A stretch of 64,000 bases of DNA from Amoeboaphelidium protococcarum (Eukaryota > Aphelidiomycota > Aphelidea): positions 1,498,001-1,562,000 of the forward strand of contig JALECJ010000255.1 in assembly GCA_023515745.1 (NCBI GenBank), written 5' to 3'. Below, in pieces: positions 1 to 16,600 of this stretch (its first letter is position 1; each line of letters begins with the position of its first letter). The notes beneath the pieces were generated by a model. It was not told the origin of the DNA. It saw only the letters and a program-made list of their open reading frames with translations, and did not search any database. Made by a program: the position numbers and the translations under genes.

Positions 1-236
1 AAAAGAATGCTATCACTCATGCTGTTAGAGATCTCTTCGTTATTTTGGGTGAATTGATTATCGCGAATGGGAGGAGTTTGATTGATTATGCTATTTGGTT
101 TCGTGATCGACGCGGTGGTGATAAATCTTCGTATCCTTTACAGCTTGAACAGATTGCGTGCAATTGCGTTATTCATGGCGAGATTCTGGCCCCCAACATT
201 GGATGGAAAGATGTAGTTTTACCAGAGTTGAAATGA
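1..236 (+). CDS. 3' end of an unidentified protein
   Basis: An open frame enters from the left edge (codons in phase with position 3) and ends at TGA 234-236. The visible 77 residues include the stretches RDLFVILGELIIANGRS and GEILAPNIGWKDVVLPELK. The composition looks like a folded globular C-terminus with no low complexity. No TAA/TAG occurs in this short piece. I do not recognise the family, and the start lies outside the window. Confidence 0.5.
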   Translation, partial: KNAITHAVRDLFVILGELIIANGRSLIDYAIWFRDRRGGDKSSYPLQLEQIACNCVIHGEILAPNIGWKDVVLPELK

Positions 237-1500
237 TTACAGTTTGGCATACGTTTTCCATTGGGTTTTAGTGGAGTCGATAAATTTGTTACTTTCACAG
301 TCTTTAACTTGGTCTTCTTTCAGGCTCAATATTTTCCCGTTCGCGTATACGCTTAACAGCAAGATAAGCACCTATTGTGTCTGCCTCAATTTATTTTCAA
401 TGTCTTGACTTAATGATGAACCTTCAGCACATCAAACAAGTCGAATTTTCGATGCTTGCCTACTACACGCACACTCTTTGAAACCCATCCTCGACAATGT
501 AAACTTCCATTTTGAATCGCTGACCCTCATTCTCAAACGCACCTAGATTGTTCAATAACCTTATTCGTGTGATACATAATTGGTGACGCGATTATTGTGG
601 GCTATATTATTCCTTATCTATTCTGTTATTCTAGCTGCCCGGTAATCTTTATGAACCTACTATGAAACGATGGTTTTTACTTTAGCAGAAAGTCTCGCAA
701 CTTACTAAATCCATGTATTTCGTTTTCATGTTAGTCAGGTACTTTTTAATCATCATTTTATCGAGTGATTGAATCTCTCTGCCACTCCTAGACAATTCTT
801 ATCCTTTTCTCACAATATTGTGACGAATTATTATTGTGTTGTTTCATACAATTGACAAAGCGATTGTACTGAAACTTTTTCCCGTATCTGTATAATGAAC
901 TTTCAATGGTCGACCATCATTGATTGATTGTTGGCGTCTTTTATCCAATGCAATTCAATATGATATGAAAGATGTAAGAAGCAATTTCGTTTTTTTTGGT
1001 ACCAAACTGGAAATGATCCTCTTTTTCGGTACTTGTTGGACCCGAATAAAGGATTGTAAAATGTGTCTCAAAAATGTTTAAACAGATCTCAAACACGCCC
1101 TCACTGTGGATGTTCCCTATTAAATTGTACCGTGATGAGTCTTTGCTGTGTCTATCACGTGGTTAGAAAGAGCTTAATTTTCTCGTATCAAATGATGATC
1201 TAATGCTGTCAACAGATGCACTTGATAGTTTTATCGTTTCACCTTGTCTGCATTCAGGTTTCCATGTTTGTTATTTGAGGATTCTGATTTTTGACACCTT
1301 TAACTTTTAATGTTTTCACTACCAGTAGACAAATGACAATGCAATGATTCCAACGTGAGCGTGATCGGCCCCTCTCTGTCCCCATCTTTCCTTTCTTCCT
1401 TCCCATCCCTGCTTGATATAACAATCATAAAATATCATTATATCTCACTAATTCATTTACTAAAAAAAAATTATATAAAAATTATAAACACGTAATAATT
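237..1500. other. Intergenic stretch, no gene recognised
   Basis: About 1.26 kb of AT-rich sequence between the upstream unknown gene and the RVS161-type gene. All frames on both strands are cut by TGA at short intervals, so even with the reassigned code nothing gene-length is open. A pyrimidine-rich block near 1370-1412 may belong to the promoter of the next gene. A weak C/D-box-like arrangement near 1186-1296 is described in the findings. Confidence 0.5.
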
Positions 1501-2336
1501 ATGAGCTTCAAGGGTATATAGAAAGCGTTTGATAGAGCGTCCACTTCTGTAAGTTCAATTTATTAGACTCTGTATAAATTATTGATGCATAGTATGAATG
1601 TGTGTAGATCATGTAAAAGACTGGTGTTGTGGAAAAGACTGTGGATAGAGACTTTGATGATGAGGAGAGGAGGTTCAAGATTCTGGAATAGAAGATTGTA
1701 CAGTTGAATAAGGAAGCTAAAGGATACCTGGATGCTGTGAGAGCAATGACTTTGGCGTAGTAGAGAATGGCGGACACTATTAATCAGTTTTATGATGAGA
1801 ATAGTCAACTCGCCGAGGTTGGTCTCAAGTACAAAGAGGTTGCCAGTGCTCTGGATGAAGATGTTAGAACTGCCTTGGATAAGGACTATAGAACTACCGT
1901 GTTGGAACCACTAGGCAAATTCAATGCCTACTTCCCAGAGGTTAATGAAGCTATTAGGAAGCGATAAAAGAAGCTACTAGACTATGACTCTCAACGTGCC
2001 AAAGTGAAGCGGTTGGTGGAGAAGCCGCATGATGATCCGGATAAGTTGCCGTCTGCTGAACGTAAGCTGGCTGAATGTAGAGAAATTTATGAGTAGCTTA
2101 ACAAGCAGCTGATTGAAGATTTGCCAAAGCTAATCGATATCCGAGTTCCGTATTTGGATCCATCGTTGGAGGCCCTGGTCAAGTGTTAGCTCAACTTTGT
2201 TAAAGATGCTCATGAGAAAATGTCCAATCTGGAGGAGGTGGCTCATCAGTATGGAGGACCGATAAGTAGCGTGGAGTCTGCACTGCAGCAGATGAGAGAT
2301 TTAACCATTGTTGGTCACGTTGGAAATAATAGTTGA
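1501..2336 (+). CDS. RVS161: RVS161/BIN3-type BAR domain protein
   Basis: Exons 1501-1548 and 1608-2336, with a 59-bp phase-0 intron (GTAAGT...GTGTAG). The product is 258 aa, like yeast Rvs161 (about 265), and is essentially one N-BAR domain with no SH3. The N-terminus MSFKGIQKAFDRAST matches the family's MSWxGFxKA start. Later hallmarks are DFDDEERRFKILE, LNKEAKGYLDAVRAMT and LLDYDSQRAKVKRLVEKP. Many glutamines are TAG or TAA (for example 1758-1763 and 1965-1967). Family role: a crescent-shaped dimer that bends membranes at endocytic and cell-fusion sites and links to actin; Rvs161 normally pairs with Rvs167. The ATG at 1501 was chosen because it supplies the conserved N-terminal helix; starting at the ATG at 1767 would delete half the BAR domain. 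Confidence 0.9.
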
Positions 2337-2460
2337 ATATTGTTATGTCCACTGATACATCAATTTGAATATTATGCTACTTAGTTAGTTGTTATGAAGG
2401 ATTTCATAATCGATTTATTATAACTTTATTATAATCTCACAATTACTAGAACAACACTGT

Positions 2461-2870
2461 TCAAAATACTCCAGATTGACCAAAGAACTCATTGAGTTTT
2501 CCATCCTCAGTGGCCAATTCGAATTCTTCAAATCCGCCCTTGAACTGGCCATCGACAAACACTTGTGGCAGGGTGGCCTTACCGCTCTTCTACTTCATCT
2601 CAACTCTAGCCTTTTCATCTGCAGCGACATCGACCAACTACAATAATTTTACGAGTGATAATTGTGATCATACATTAACTAATGTTAAATATGGGAAGTG
2701 ATACCTTATACGGAACTTTCTTGCCATCAAGGACATTAAGTACCGCCTGTTAGTTCTTTTTAATCTACACAATACTTATATTTTAACTATTACAATAAGC
2801 AGCGAAAGTATTAAATATTTACCGACATATTTCCACTCACTGAGCTGTAGTATACAGTAACTTGAGACAT
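2461..2870 (-). CDS. SH3BGRL-type glutaredoxin-like protein
   Basis: Three exons on the minus strand: 2823-2870, 2705-2746 and 2461-2637, with introns of 76 and 67 bp (GTAAAT...CAG and GTATCA...TAG). The 88-aa product begins MSQVTVYYSSVSGNMS and continues AVLNVLDGKKVPYK and LVDVAADEKARVEMKQKSG. It ends with a LPQVFVDGQFKGGFEEFE segment typical of the thioredoxin fold around the cis-Pro (LPQVF). The length and the IPFEFVDI-like middle fit SH3BGRL proteins, which are glutaredoxin relatives lacking the CPYC redox pair; no such cysteines are present here. Function in the family is poorly defined (adaptor, cytosolic). All three exons are multiples of three, which supports the splice choices. Confidence 0.8.
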
Positions 2871-3081
2871 GATATTAGCTATTTACTTCACGGAGATTTC
2901 CTGAATTATCGCAGCGGAAACAAGACGAGTATCGAAACGAAACAGATCAAGTCCGGAGAGAATCTCATTCACGTTAATACACATCTGATACACAATGGGA
3001 TGGTGTTAAAGCCATTTACAAACTTAGATAAAAGAAGACTAATGTTATACAAACGAAAGTAAACTTTTATATAATCACATT

Positions 3082-6940
<3,859 letters not shown>

Positions 6941-7485
6941 GACTGATTATATCAAAATTGTTCACTTGGTTGACTTGAACACAAAAGGTAAATGATGAAG
7001 GATGGTTGTTGTTGTTTCAGTCGCTCAGAGATAAAAAAAGGGCCAAAGGAAAGTCAGAAATCAAACAAAGCCACAGATGCTTTTATGGTAACAACGAGTG
7101 GATACCTTGTCATGAGGTACTGGCTATAATCTTTGATGTTTTGACTTGAATTTGCTGTAACAAAATGTTTAGATTCCTTAAATCAATTTCTGGCAGACTA
7201 CTGTATGCTCCAAATTTTCATCATCTCTCACGTTTTGTACAACATCAGGTTTTTACAGTGTGGAAAGGGTGACTAGGTGAGGTGTTCATCTACAACACTT
7301 TCTAATTACAATTGATTAGACATGGATTAAATAAAGCAAGGAATGATATAGTAAATTTTCATTACGTATATAATATTTAGAAGATTGAGCTTAACGAACA
7401 AATTCAACAACAACACACATCACGCGATACTTCATTAAGAGACTGCTTATCATTATCACATTCGAACCACTTTAATCAGCAATAC
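6941..7485. other. Intergenic, PKC1 promoter side / TS 3' side
   Basis: About 545 bp between the PKC1-type start and the thymidylate synthase stop; both genes are on the minus strand. It should hold the PKC promoter and the TS terminator. No motif or RNA gene was recognised. Confidence 0.4.
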
Positions 7486-8457
<972 letters not shown>

Positions 8458-9018
8458 CTTCGGTGGGCAGAAGGATTGATATTCTAAAAATGCAATGTTG
8501 GTATAGTAAGATTGAAGGAAATTGAGAGAAAAGACGAAGAACGCGTTGTGAAATCTGTAGTGAAACAAAACGTCAAACGCGTTTAATAAACGCGTCTTCT
8601 TAACACAAGTTCTGTTGAACAGAAACTTAAAGTTCCGCTGAACGACCACCATTAAACTAAAATGACCCAATGTCTTTTGATCATTTCATATACAATTAAG
8701 AGATCGCCTCATCGCCTCATCGCATAAGAACTGAATAATATTGGCATTAAACGCGTTTAATCAAATTATGGTCTGATTATGAGCATGTCACACAGTAACT
8801 AAACTTAATCGGTAATTTGGTAGCTACTGTTCATCTAACATTGAATTCTCCTTCTATATTGATGTTGGCATTTTAAAGTGCTGAAGCTTCTTGAGCAATG
8901 TTTTGTTTCATCGTCCAAAACACGTCGACACTGCGCGTTCTCTCTTCCTCCTCTTTCGTTCGCCTCTTTGTGTGAGATAAGAGAGATTCTCTAACAGAGT
9001 TTATTAGATGCGTCAGAA
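8458..9018. promoter_or_regulatory. Divergent promoter region of TS and glucosidase II
   Basis: 561 bp between two divergent starts. It contains four exact ACGCGT boxes (8541, 8577, 8590, 8751), described as their own entry. A GA-rich/CT-rich block at about 8936-8970 lies close to the glucosidase start and may be core promoter for that gene. Confidence 0.5.
8541..8756 (-). promoter_or_regulatory. Cluster of MluI cell-cycle boxes (ACGCGT) upstream of TS
   Basis: Exact ACGCGT at 8541-8546, 8577-8582, 8590-8595 and 8751-8756, that is 84, 120, 133 and 294 bp upstream of the TS start. Two copies sit in the larger palindrome AAACGCGTTTAAT. In fungi ACGCGT is the MCB site bound by MBF (Mbp1/Swi6, Res/Cdc10), and thymidylate synthase is a classic G1/S target. 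The binding factor in this organism is inferred. Confidence 0.6.
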
Positions 9019-12000
9019 ATGAGACACCCTTACTATAGTAGTGGTGTTTGGCTGGCAACAATTTTGATAATAATATCAACTCTTTATCAAGTATTTGCAG
9101 TGAAGGAGCACGATTTTAAAAAGTGTAGTCAGAGTGGGTTCTGTACCCGTAATAGGGCCTATGCTGTTGACGTGGAGTAGAAGTAGTCCGAGAGTCCGTA
9201 TGAAGTGGTGCCTCAGAGTGTGTAGTTCTCTCAAGATCAGGTAATGGGCGAGATTATAAAGACTTCTGTGTAGCCTCACGTCAAACTGATGTTCACCCTG
9301 CAGTTTCTGTAAGATGGTAATGTTGTACGTATGCGTATGGATGAGAAGGGTGGGGTGAGAGAGCGATATAAAGTTCCCGATGTTATCATTGAAGAGAGTT
9401 TAAAAGCTTGCACGTATGATAAGAAGGAGATGGATGGCGGTTTATAGTTCACTTTTGGGCAGCGTAATCAATTGAAAGCTTTCATCTAGTACAAGCCGTT
9501 CCGTGTTGATTATTACGTGGATGATAATCTAGTTGCGGTGATTAACAAGTTTGGCTACATGAACATTGAAGAGACTCGTTTGAAGCCGGAGGATTATGTG
9601 ACTCCGCCATAGGAAGATTTACTGCATCAAAGCGAGTATGAAGAGTATTTCAAAGAGCATCAAGACACTAAAAAGTACGGTCCTTCATCGATTGCCATGG
9701 ATGTCACCTTCCCTGGAGCTAATAATGTATATGGTCTGCCTGAGCATGCGACTAATCTGTCTCTGAAGGATACTCATGGGTAGACTGAGCATTCGTATAG
9801 AGAGCCATATAGACTTTATAATTTGGACGTGTTTGAGTTTAACCTCGACTCTCCGATGGCTTTGTATGGATCAGTGCCTCTTCTCTATGCTCATAAGAAG
9901 ATCAAGACTTCACACAACACTGTGGGATTCTTTTGGCTGAATTCTGCCGAGACTTGGGTAGATGTGAAGAAATTGGTTAGATCTGGCTCCAAGCTGACTG
10001 TACAGGATCTTTACTCTGGCGAATCCGATGTGGGTTCTGAATCTGGTAGCGAAGTGGATACCATGGCGCATTGGATATCGGAGAGTGGAGTGTTTGATTT
10101 CTTTTTACTGCTTGGACCGTCTCCTCGTAATGTTCAAATATAGTATGCCGCGCTTACTGGAACTCAAGTCATGCCGCCACTGTTCAGCTTAGCCTATCAT
10201 TAGTGTAGATGGAATTATAATGATGAGCAGGATGTGCTTGGTGTTAACGACAATTTTGAGACTCATTAGATTCCTATGGATGTCATCTGGTTGGATATTG
10301 AGCACACTAACGAAAAGCAGTACTTCACTTGGAAGACTGACAAGTTTCCTAATCCGCTGGATATGCTGAAGAAAATTGCCTCTTTTGGTCGTAAAATGAT
10401 CACCATTATCGATCCGCATATCAAGCGTATTGAGGGGTATCATGTCAAGGATTTGTTTTCTAGTAAAGGGCTATTCGTGCGTAATAGAGACGGGTAAGAG
10501 TACGAGGGATGGTGTTGGCCGGGCGCAAGTTCATACGTGGACTTTTGCAATCCTGAAGCAAGATCGTTATGGTCCAGATTGTTCAGCTACTTTTCATATG
10601 GCGGTTCCTTTGAGAATCTGTTCACCTGGAATGATATGAATGAGCCATCTGTCTTTAATGGTCCAGAGATTACAATGCCGAAGGATAACTTGCACTACAA
10701 GGACGTGGAGCACCGTGAAATCCATAATATTTACGGTTTGTATTTACATCGTTCCACGTATGCTGGACACGTGTATCGTAGTCTGCCGTAGTAGCAAGTC
10801 CAGAGCGGAACCATTTCACCATCATAATGGTCTAATAGGACCGATTTAATGCATGGCTCGTTACCTCATCGTCCATTCATCTTGAGTCGTGCATTCTTTT
10901 CTGGTACTTAGCGTTATGGCGCCATTTGGAATGGTGATAATATGGCCAAGTGGGAGCATCTAGAATCATCTATTCCAATGTTGCTCAGCATAAGTATGGG
11001 TGGCATTGGTTTCTGTGGTGCTGATGTTGGTGGATTCTTTGGTGATGTACATGCTGAATTAATTACTCGATGGTATCAGGCTGGCATATTCTACCCATTC
11101 TTCCGTGCTCATGGACACATTGATACTTAACGCCGTGAACCGTGGGTGTATGGTGAGCCGTATATCAGCATTATTCGTGATGCTATTAGACTTCGTTACC
11201 GTCTTCTGCCGTACTGGTATACATTGTTCAGACATGCGCAATATGAGGGTACAACTCCATTGAGAGCTATTTTCATGGAGTTTCCTGATAACGCAGAGAC
11301 TTTTAAGATGGAGTAGCAGTTTATGGTTGGTGGAGCACTGATGACAAAGTCTGTCTATGTCCCTTTGGTCGAAGGAGGAGACAAAGTGAGCATGTACTTG
11401 CCTGGTAGTAATCTATGGTTCAACTTTCACACCTAGATTGCCTATTAGCCGAAGCTTGGTGATTCTGCGCGCAATCGGGTTCATTAATTCAATGTACCAT
11501 TATCATCGCCACTACCACTGCTGATGCGTGCCGGCTATACTATCGCAACTAGGGACCGTGTGAGAAGATCTTCTCTGCTCATGGCCAAGGATCCGTATAC
11601 GGTAACCATTGCGTTGAATCAGAAGAGAGTATCACTTGGAGAGCTGTACCATGACGATGGTGAGAGTTTCTTGTACGCAGTCAGAGGACAATTTGTGCAC
11701 AAGACTATAATGACGAAATTGACCGACTCCCAATTGGTGATTTAGAGTCGAGATTTTGTTTATCGCGGCGATGATGGAAAGCCGTTGAAGAGAATGAAGG
11801 CTTATCAGAGACCGTTCTTAATGGAAGATGGTGCTGTGAATGATCAAGGACAGCCTCTTAATGTTAAAGATGTTGAGCGTTAGATGACCTTTGTCTCTGA
11901 TCCTGAATACTAGAAGAGCATCAATGATAAAATTCAGGTGGAAAGAATTGTATTATTGTCAGCGGACACTGAATCTGCTATGTTGAAATTGTAACAGTCT

Positions 12001-12225
12001 ATCGCTGAATAGAAAGTGAAAATGATTATAGAGTCGGCTGATGGTAATAACACTGAGGTTGTGGATAGCCATCTACTTCTCACTATTGATCACATTTAAT
12101 AGTCTACTCTGCACGGCGATGAAGTGGCTGGTAAAACTGAAGGAGTTGTGGGAACGTACCGTCTTACTATCAAGAAGCCAAATGTTGGAATTGGATTAGA
12201 TTGGGCTATCAAGGTTTCAATTTGA
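9019..12225 (+). CDS. Glucosidase II alpha subunit (GH31)
   Basis: 1068 aa, single exon. The N-terminus has a hydrophobic segment ([17 protein letters not shown]) that should act as an ER signal. The GH31 barrel carries the nucleophile motif [14 protein letters not shown] (about residue 537) and the acid/base motif WNGDN (about 638), followed by GADVGGFFG. The N-terminal region with FGLPEH-like sequence ([13 protein letters not shown]) is typical of ER glucosidase II, which trims the inner glucoses of N-glycans for calnexin quality control. The N-terminal [18 protein letters not shown] matches the family's start of mature chain. About 120 residues longer than human GANAB. Gln is often TAG/TAA, for example PQQQVQ at 10789-10800. 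Confidence 0.93.
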
Positions 12226-12278
12226 TAAAACGCGTGATAAAGATAATCAGAATCAGAATCTATAATCAATATCATTTG

Positions 12279-13526
12279 TCAATTTAAATCTACAATTGCA
12301 GCATCTAGAAAAGCATCAATGTTGCCATCAAACACGGAGTTGATGTCACTTATGAGAACTCCAGTTCGTGTATCTTTTGCACCAATAAATCCAGCCATGG
12401 AATAAGTTCTGATCTGACTGCCAAACTCAATCTTCTTTGAGCGAACCTGAGCAAATCGCTCCGACCGATCTTTATTTCTCTGCTCCAACTCCAACTGATA
12501 CAGACGTGATTTCAACTGCTCTAGAGCCAGTTTCCGGTTCTCTATCTAGGATCTAGACTCTGAGCTCTTGACTACAATGCCACTAGGGAGATGTGTTATC
12601 CTCACAGCAGACTCTGTCTTATTGACGTGTTGACCACCGGCACCCGATGCTCTAAATACTTCCACATTTATATCTGCGGGACTGATGTCCTATATAACAA
12701 TACCATCATCTTGGACAATAGGAGACACGGTGACTGAGGCGAATGAAGTATGCCGTCGATTGGCACTATCATACGGAGAATTACGCGTAAATCGATGAAC
12801 GCCCTGCTCATGTCGCAAATAACCATACGAATACTCCCCGAGCAACTTGAGTGTGACTGACTTGTAACCAGCGATATCGTGTCTACTCTAATCCACAATG
12901 CGACACTTGATCTATGAACGCGTGGACCATTTCTAATACATTCTACACAAAAACTCTACAAAATCGCAACTCTCCGTTCCGCCAGCACCAGCTTGAATTT
13001 CTAGAAAACATCCCAGCTAATCTTCGGGTCTATTCAATGCCTATTACATTGCATATGATTTAAATTTTGGCAAATTTTGCTACAGTTCTTCTTATATCTC
13101 ATCTAGTAAATGCTAATCTTTTCCGCCATCAGCATCTTTATCAGCTATCGCCATGCTTAGCAGTTCATTGTTCTCTTGCAGAAAGTTGTCCCATTTCTTG
13201 TAATTGCGGATCTAATCTTCTAATCGCGCAAGTTCCTTCTATTAACTAATGACAGTTTGATAATCTTCTTGATGAGTACCTTCTCCATCATCATTCATTT
13301 AGCTTCGTAATTGCTTGAGTTATTATTCCATCGCTGAGAGTGGATGTTGATCATCATTTACGTTGTACTGATTCTTGAGCGATTTATTCGTGATATCCCA
13401 ATATTTAATATACTGGGGTGAAAATTTGTGCAATCTAGTCTGGTATCCTCTTGCTTGTATTCGCTACAAGATTTGCGGCTATTACCTTAATCTAGTATAT
13501 CGCTTCAGATTAAGTATTACATACAT
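12279..13526 (-). CDS. Mitochondrial RF2-type peptide chain release factor
   Basis: 415 aa. The first 35 residues ([28 protein letters not shown]) are basic and acid-free, like a mitochondrial presequence. Then come the bacterial release-factor domains: [13 protein letters not shown] (about 177-189), [28 protein letters not shown] (anticodon-loop region about 235-262, cited in two parts: [13 protein letters not shown] and [15 protein letters not shown]), [12 protein letters not shown] with the catalytic GGQ (297-299), and GSQIRTY near the C-terminus. SPY stands where RF2 has SPF and RF1 has PxT, so this is RF2-like (UAA/UGA class) rather than the usual mtRF1a. The GGQ loop triggers peptidyl-tRNA hydrolysis on the organellar ribosome. 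Its stop lies 53 bp from the convergent glucosidase stop. Confidence 0.88.
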
Positions 13527-13617
13527 CTATAATGATCAGATCTAAAGGAATTATAAAATGGAAAAGGGTTCAACGCGCGTCGTCAAAATCGAAATAAGAT
13601 TAACAGATTTTATTAAC

Positions 13618-16600
13618 TCAACATATTGACTTTAATAATCTTAGGCAAGTAGCATTGCATGACTCGTCAATGGTTAGACCATATTCTTGGCATGATGTCA
13701 GTAAGTAAATTACAGTCAGTCTGACATCATTCTTCCACTAACCACCAGGCGACTAATACTACAATGATATAGTACACAATCGATCGAGCAAGTCCAGGCA
13801 TGGCTTGAGCATATTCAAATCACCTTGATCAATGTCACACTTCATATAAGTTTACCAGGTATTGTACACAAATGATACCAAGATCTGGAATACAATGCTA
13901 TTCGATTGAACGTACTCAGCTTTCATTCTCACAAAATTAGCCAATAGCATGATCAGTGATGGAGACATGTACTGAGCAGATGGATCTTTACGCTTCTTGG
14001 ATGGAGATAATTCTTAATCCAGACTGAAGTACATGGCATCAATCATCTCCTTAAACAGATCAGTGTCTAGCCATTGCAGCAGCTTTTCTGCAGATTGTGA
14101 CACCAGTAGACTCTGAAGGAGCACTAGAGCGGATTTGCATCGTTCAATGGAACACAACGATCTACTGTATGAGAGTAAAACTTCAATACACTGACCAAAT
14201 ATAACCATACAACGAAGGGATGTCATATTATTGGCCACTTCAGCATTCTTCAACAAGAAACGACCACATGCAATAGACAGTTATGGCCATGCATCAATAT
14301 ATTCCTCAAGGAGGGCGCGTCTAGTTGAATCAATGTAACAGATATCGGAGAGTCCATTTTTGGCATAGCAATCAATTGAAGCCGCCATCAATTCCTAAAT
14401 CTAAGTCGATGTAGAATTTGGGCTCTCAACAGACATTGCGTTAGATCCATGACGGAGGAGCATGTAATCGGAAAAGAAGTTTGTTAGCCATAATTCATAG
14501 ACATCAGATTATTTGAGCTGCATCAGAATATCTTGTACTACGGGACTCTTATCAGCCAAAGCGTAAAGATTCGATATACATTTAACATATTACAGGCGTG
14601 CAAGACTGTAGAATTCCAAACTAAAACAACAATCAGGCTTACTTAACATCCCGGCCAATCCAGCTACCAATTCGACAATTCGACTCACAGATGATGCAGA
14701 TGAAGCAATGGCACATGTAAAGTAAGCAAAACAAGTATTCAGAACGGCAATAACCGTATCCAATTCCACCTAACCTCCATGCTCTTTACTAGGCATGAAC
14801 TACGCCAGACCAGAGTTGATCTGAGCCTAATACTACTCCAAGATAGAAGATTCAGGGAAATCAGGATCTCTTACGGGGCCATACAATTGAAATATAGCAC
14901 ACAGCAGATCACCGACGGCAGAACGAAGTTGAGTGGTGGTAGCAACGGAAAGCAACTGGAAACACATTGCAATCATCTCGGACAACCTCATAACTACCGG
15001 CGTCATACTGGCTAGTTTATCTGCAGAATTGGCAGCTTTGAGCTTCGACACTAATTAGCGAGCCATGGGCAAGTTAACCTAAAGAGTCAGCAAAGGCGAT
15101 GTATCATTATTGTTGTTGAGAGATTCTTAAATTCCACCAAGAAGATCCTTGAGCATATGGACTACTTTCGATTTAGACAACTCGCTAAGGACTGAGCATT
15201 GCTACAACCATTTAGTCGTCGCAAATGACAATAACCCATTGGCCAGTTATTACTATTACGCTGCACCACCACCATTAAACTAAGAGCCGAGTGCTCTTCC
15301 ACTTTACAATTTCATGGGGCTTCCTGGAACTTCATCTACATTGGACCGTCTTGACTGAGATCTCGCACGCACTGATTAAGTATCAGACGCTTTATCGTCA
15401 GACCTTTGACCATTGTTATTGTCAGATTTTTCATTGTCGAAATCATCCAAGTCTTCTTCCATGTCATCATTTTCAACTTAACTGGCATCTTCTCTACCAG
15501 CTTGATTCTCCTGCGTAGAATCAACGTTAGCAGCGGTATCCTCCTCAATATCGTCATGTTACTATTGCAGCGATTGAACTCTAGTCGTAAGATCTTTAAA
15601 CAATGTCAGCCATGTGCTATACTTGCCATTAACGCAGTCATTACGACAAATGCGCTATATAATCTCAATGCATCGTTACACACTGAGAGTTTAAGACTAA
15701 GACGCCGCGAAACCACTGGGAGGATCAACCGATTAGAATTAATCAACAAAATACAGTAGCATCTCTACAAAGCTGGAGCCAAAGAATGACGATTCGCTTA
15801 CGTTGGACTAGTGCAGGTATTATTACCAAAGAAGTTTAACTACAGCATTCTACATCTCATATGGTTCACCTTACTATGGAGCGACACAAAGCAAGAGCTG
15901 GAGCTTCTACATAAGTTGAGTTGGTTCAAAAATAGAGGCGAGTTTATACAGAAGCATATCATGCACGTTATTAAGCAATTCTGCCATTGTGAATTCATAC
16001 GGACTCGGACTACACAGAAATGAACAAAGAATAGGCTGCATGTCAGTCAGCGAGTAATTTTAAGCTATAAACTTCAGGTTGAACCTGATCTAGAAAGGGA
16101 CAGCGATTGACTGAACTAAACTCGACTCAGACACAGAACATGTTGTCATTCCATTTTAAATAAGCAAATCTTCTACAAATGAAGAAATTAGATAGGAAAA
16201 TACACCAAATTCTTTACCAGATCCACTAGACAGTTCAGGGCCGATTGCATTCATTATGAAGCGAGCGATGCGCAGAATAGAATTATAGGGACAGATATCT
16301 GACTAAGAAAGTTAAGACATGGCCATGTTGTTAACATTGAACTGAAACTATTACTCATTGCCCCAACATGGTACATGTACCGGAGAATCAAACACAAAGA
16401 CACACATATAAGCAATAATATCGCACAAATACTTTCGACCAACCACTGAGAACAGCTACATTCCACATGCCTCAAAGAGCCTAGATAAGGACATAAGACT
16501 CCATTAATGCACCAATTGATTCTGATCTTTTGAGAGTTGAATCAGAACATCAATCAATTTTCTGCATTAACTAGCACTAGAGTTCAACTGCTGAGTCTCT

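Noticed and set aside
2862..3062. 66-codon plus-strand frame between the SH3BGRL-like and PKC genes
   Set aside because: Overlaps exon 1 of the SH3BGRL-like gene antisense and shows no domain or supporting start context.
8458..8652. N-terminal extension of thymidylate synthase to the in-frame ATG at 8652
   Set aside because: Would place three ACGCGT boxes inside coding sequence and add an unmatched leader; kept only as a possible mitochondrial isoform.
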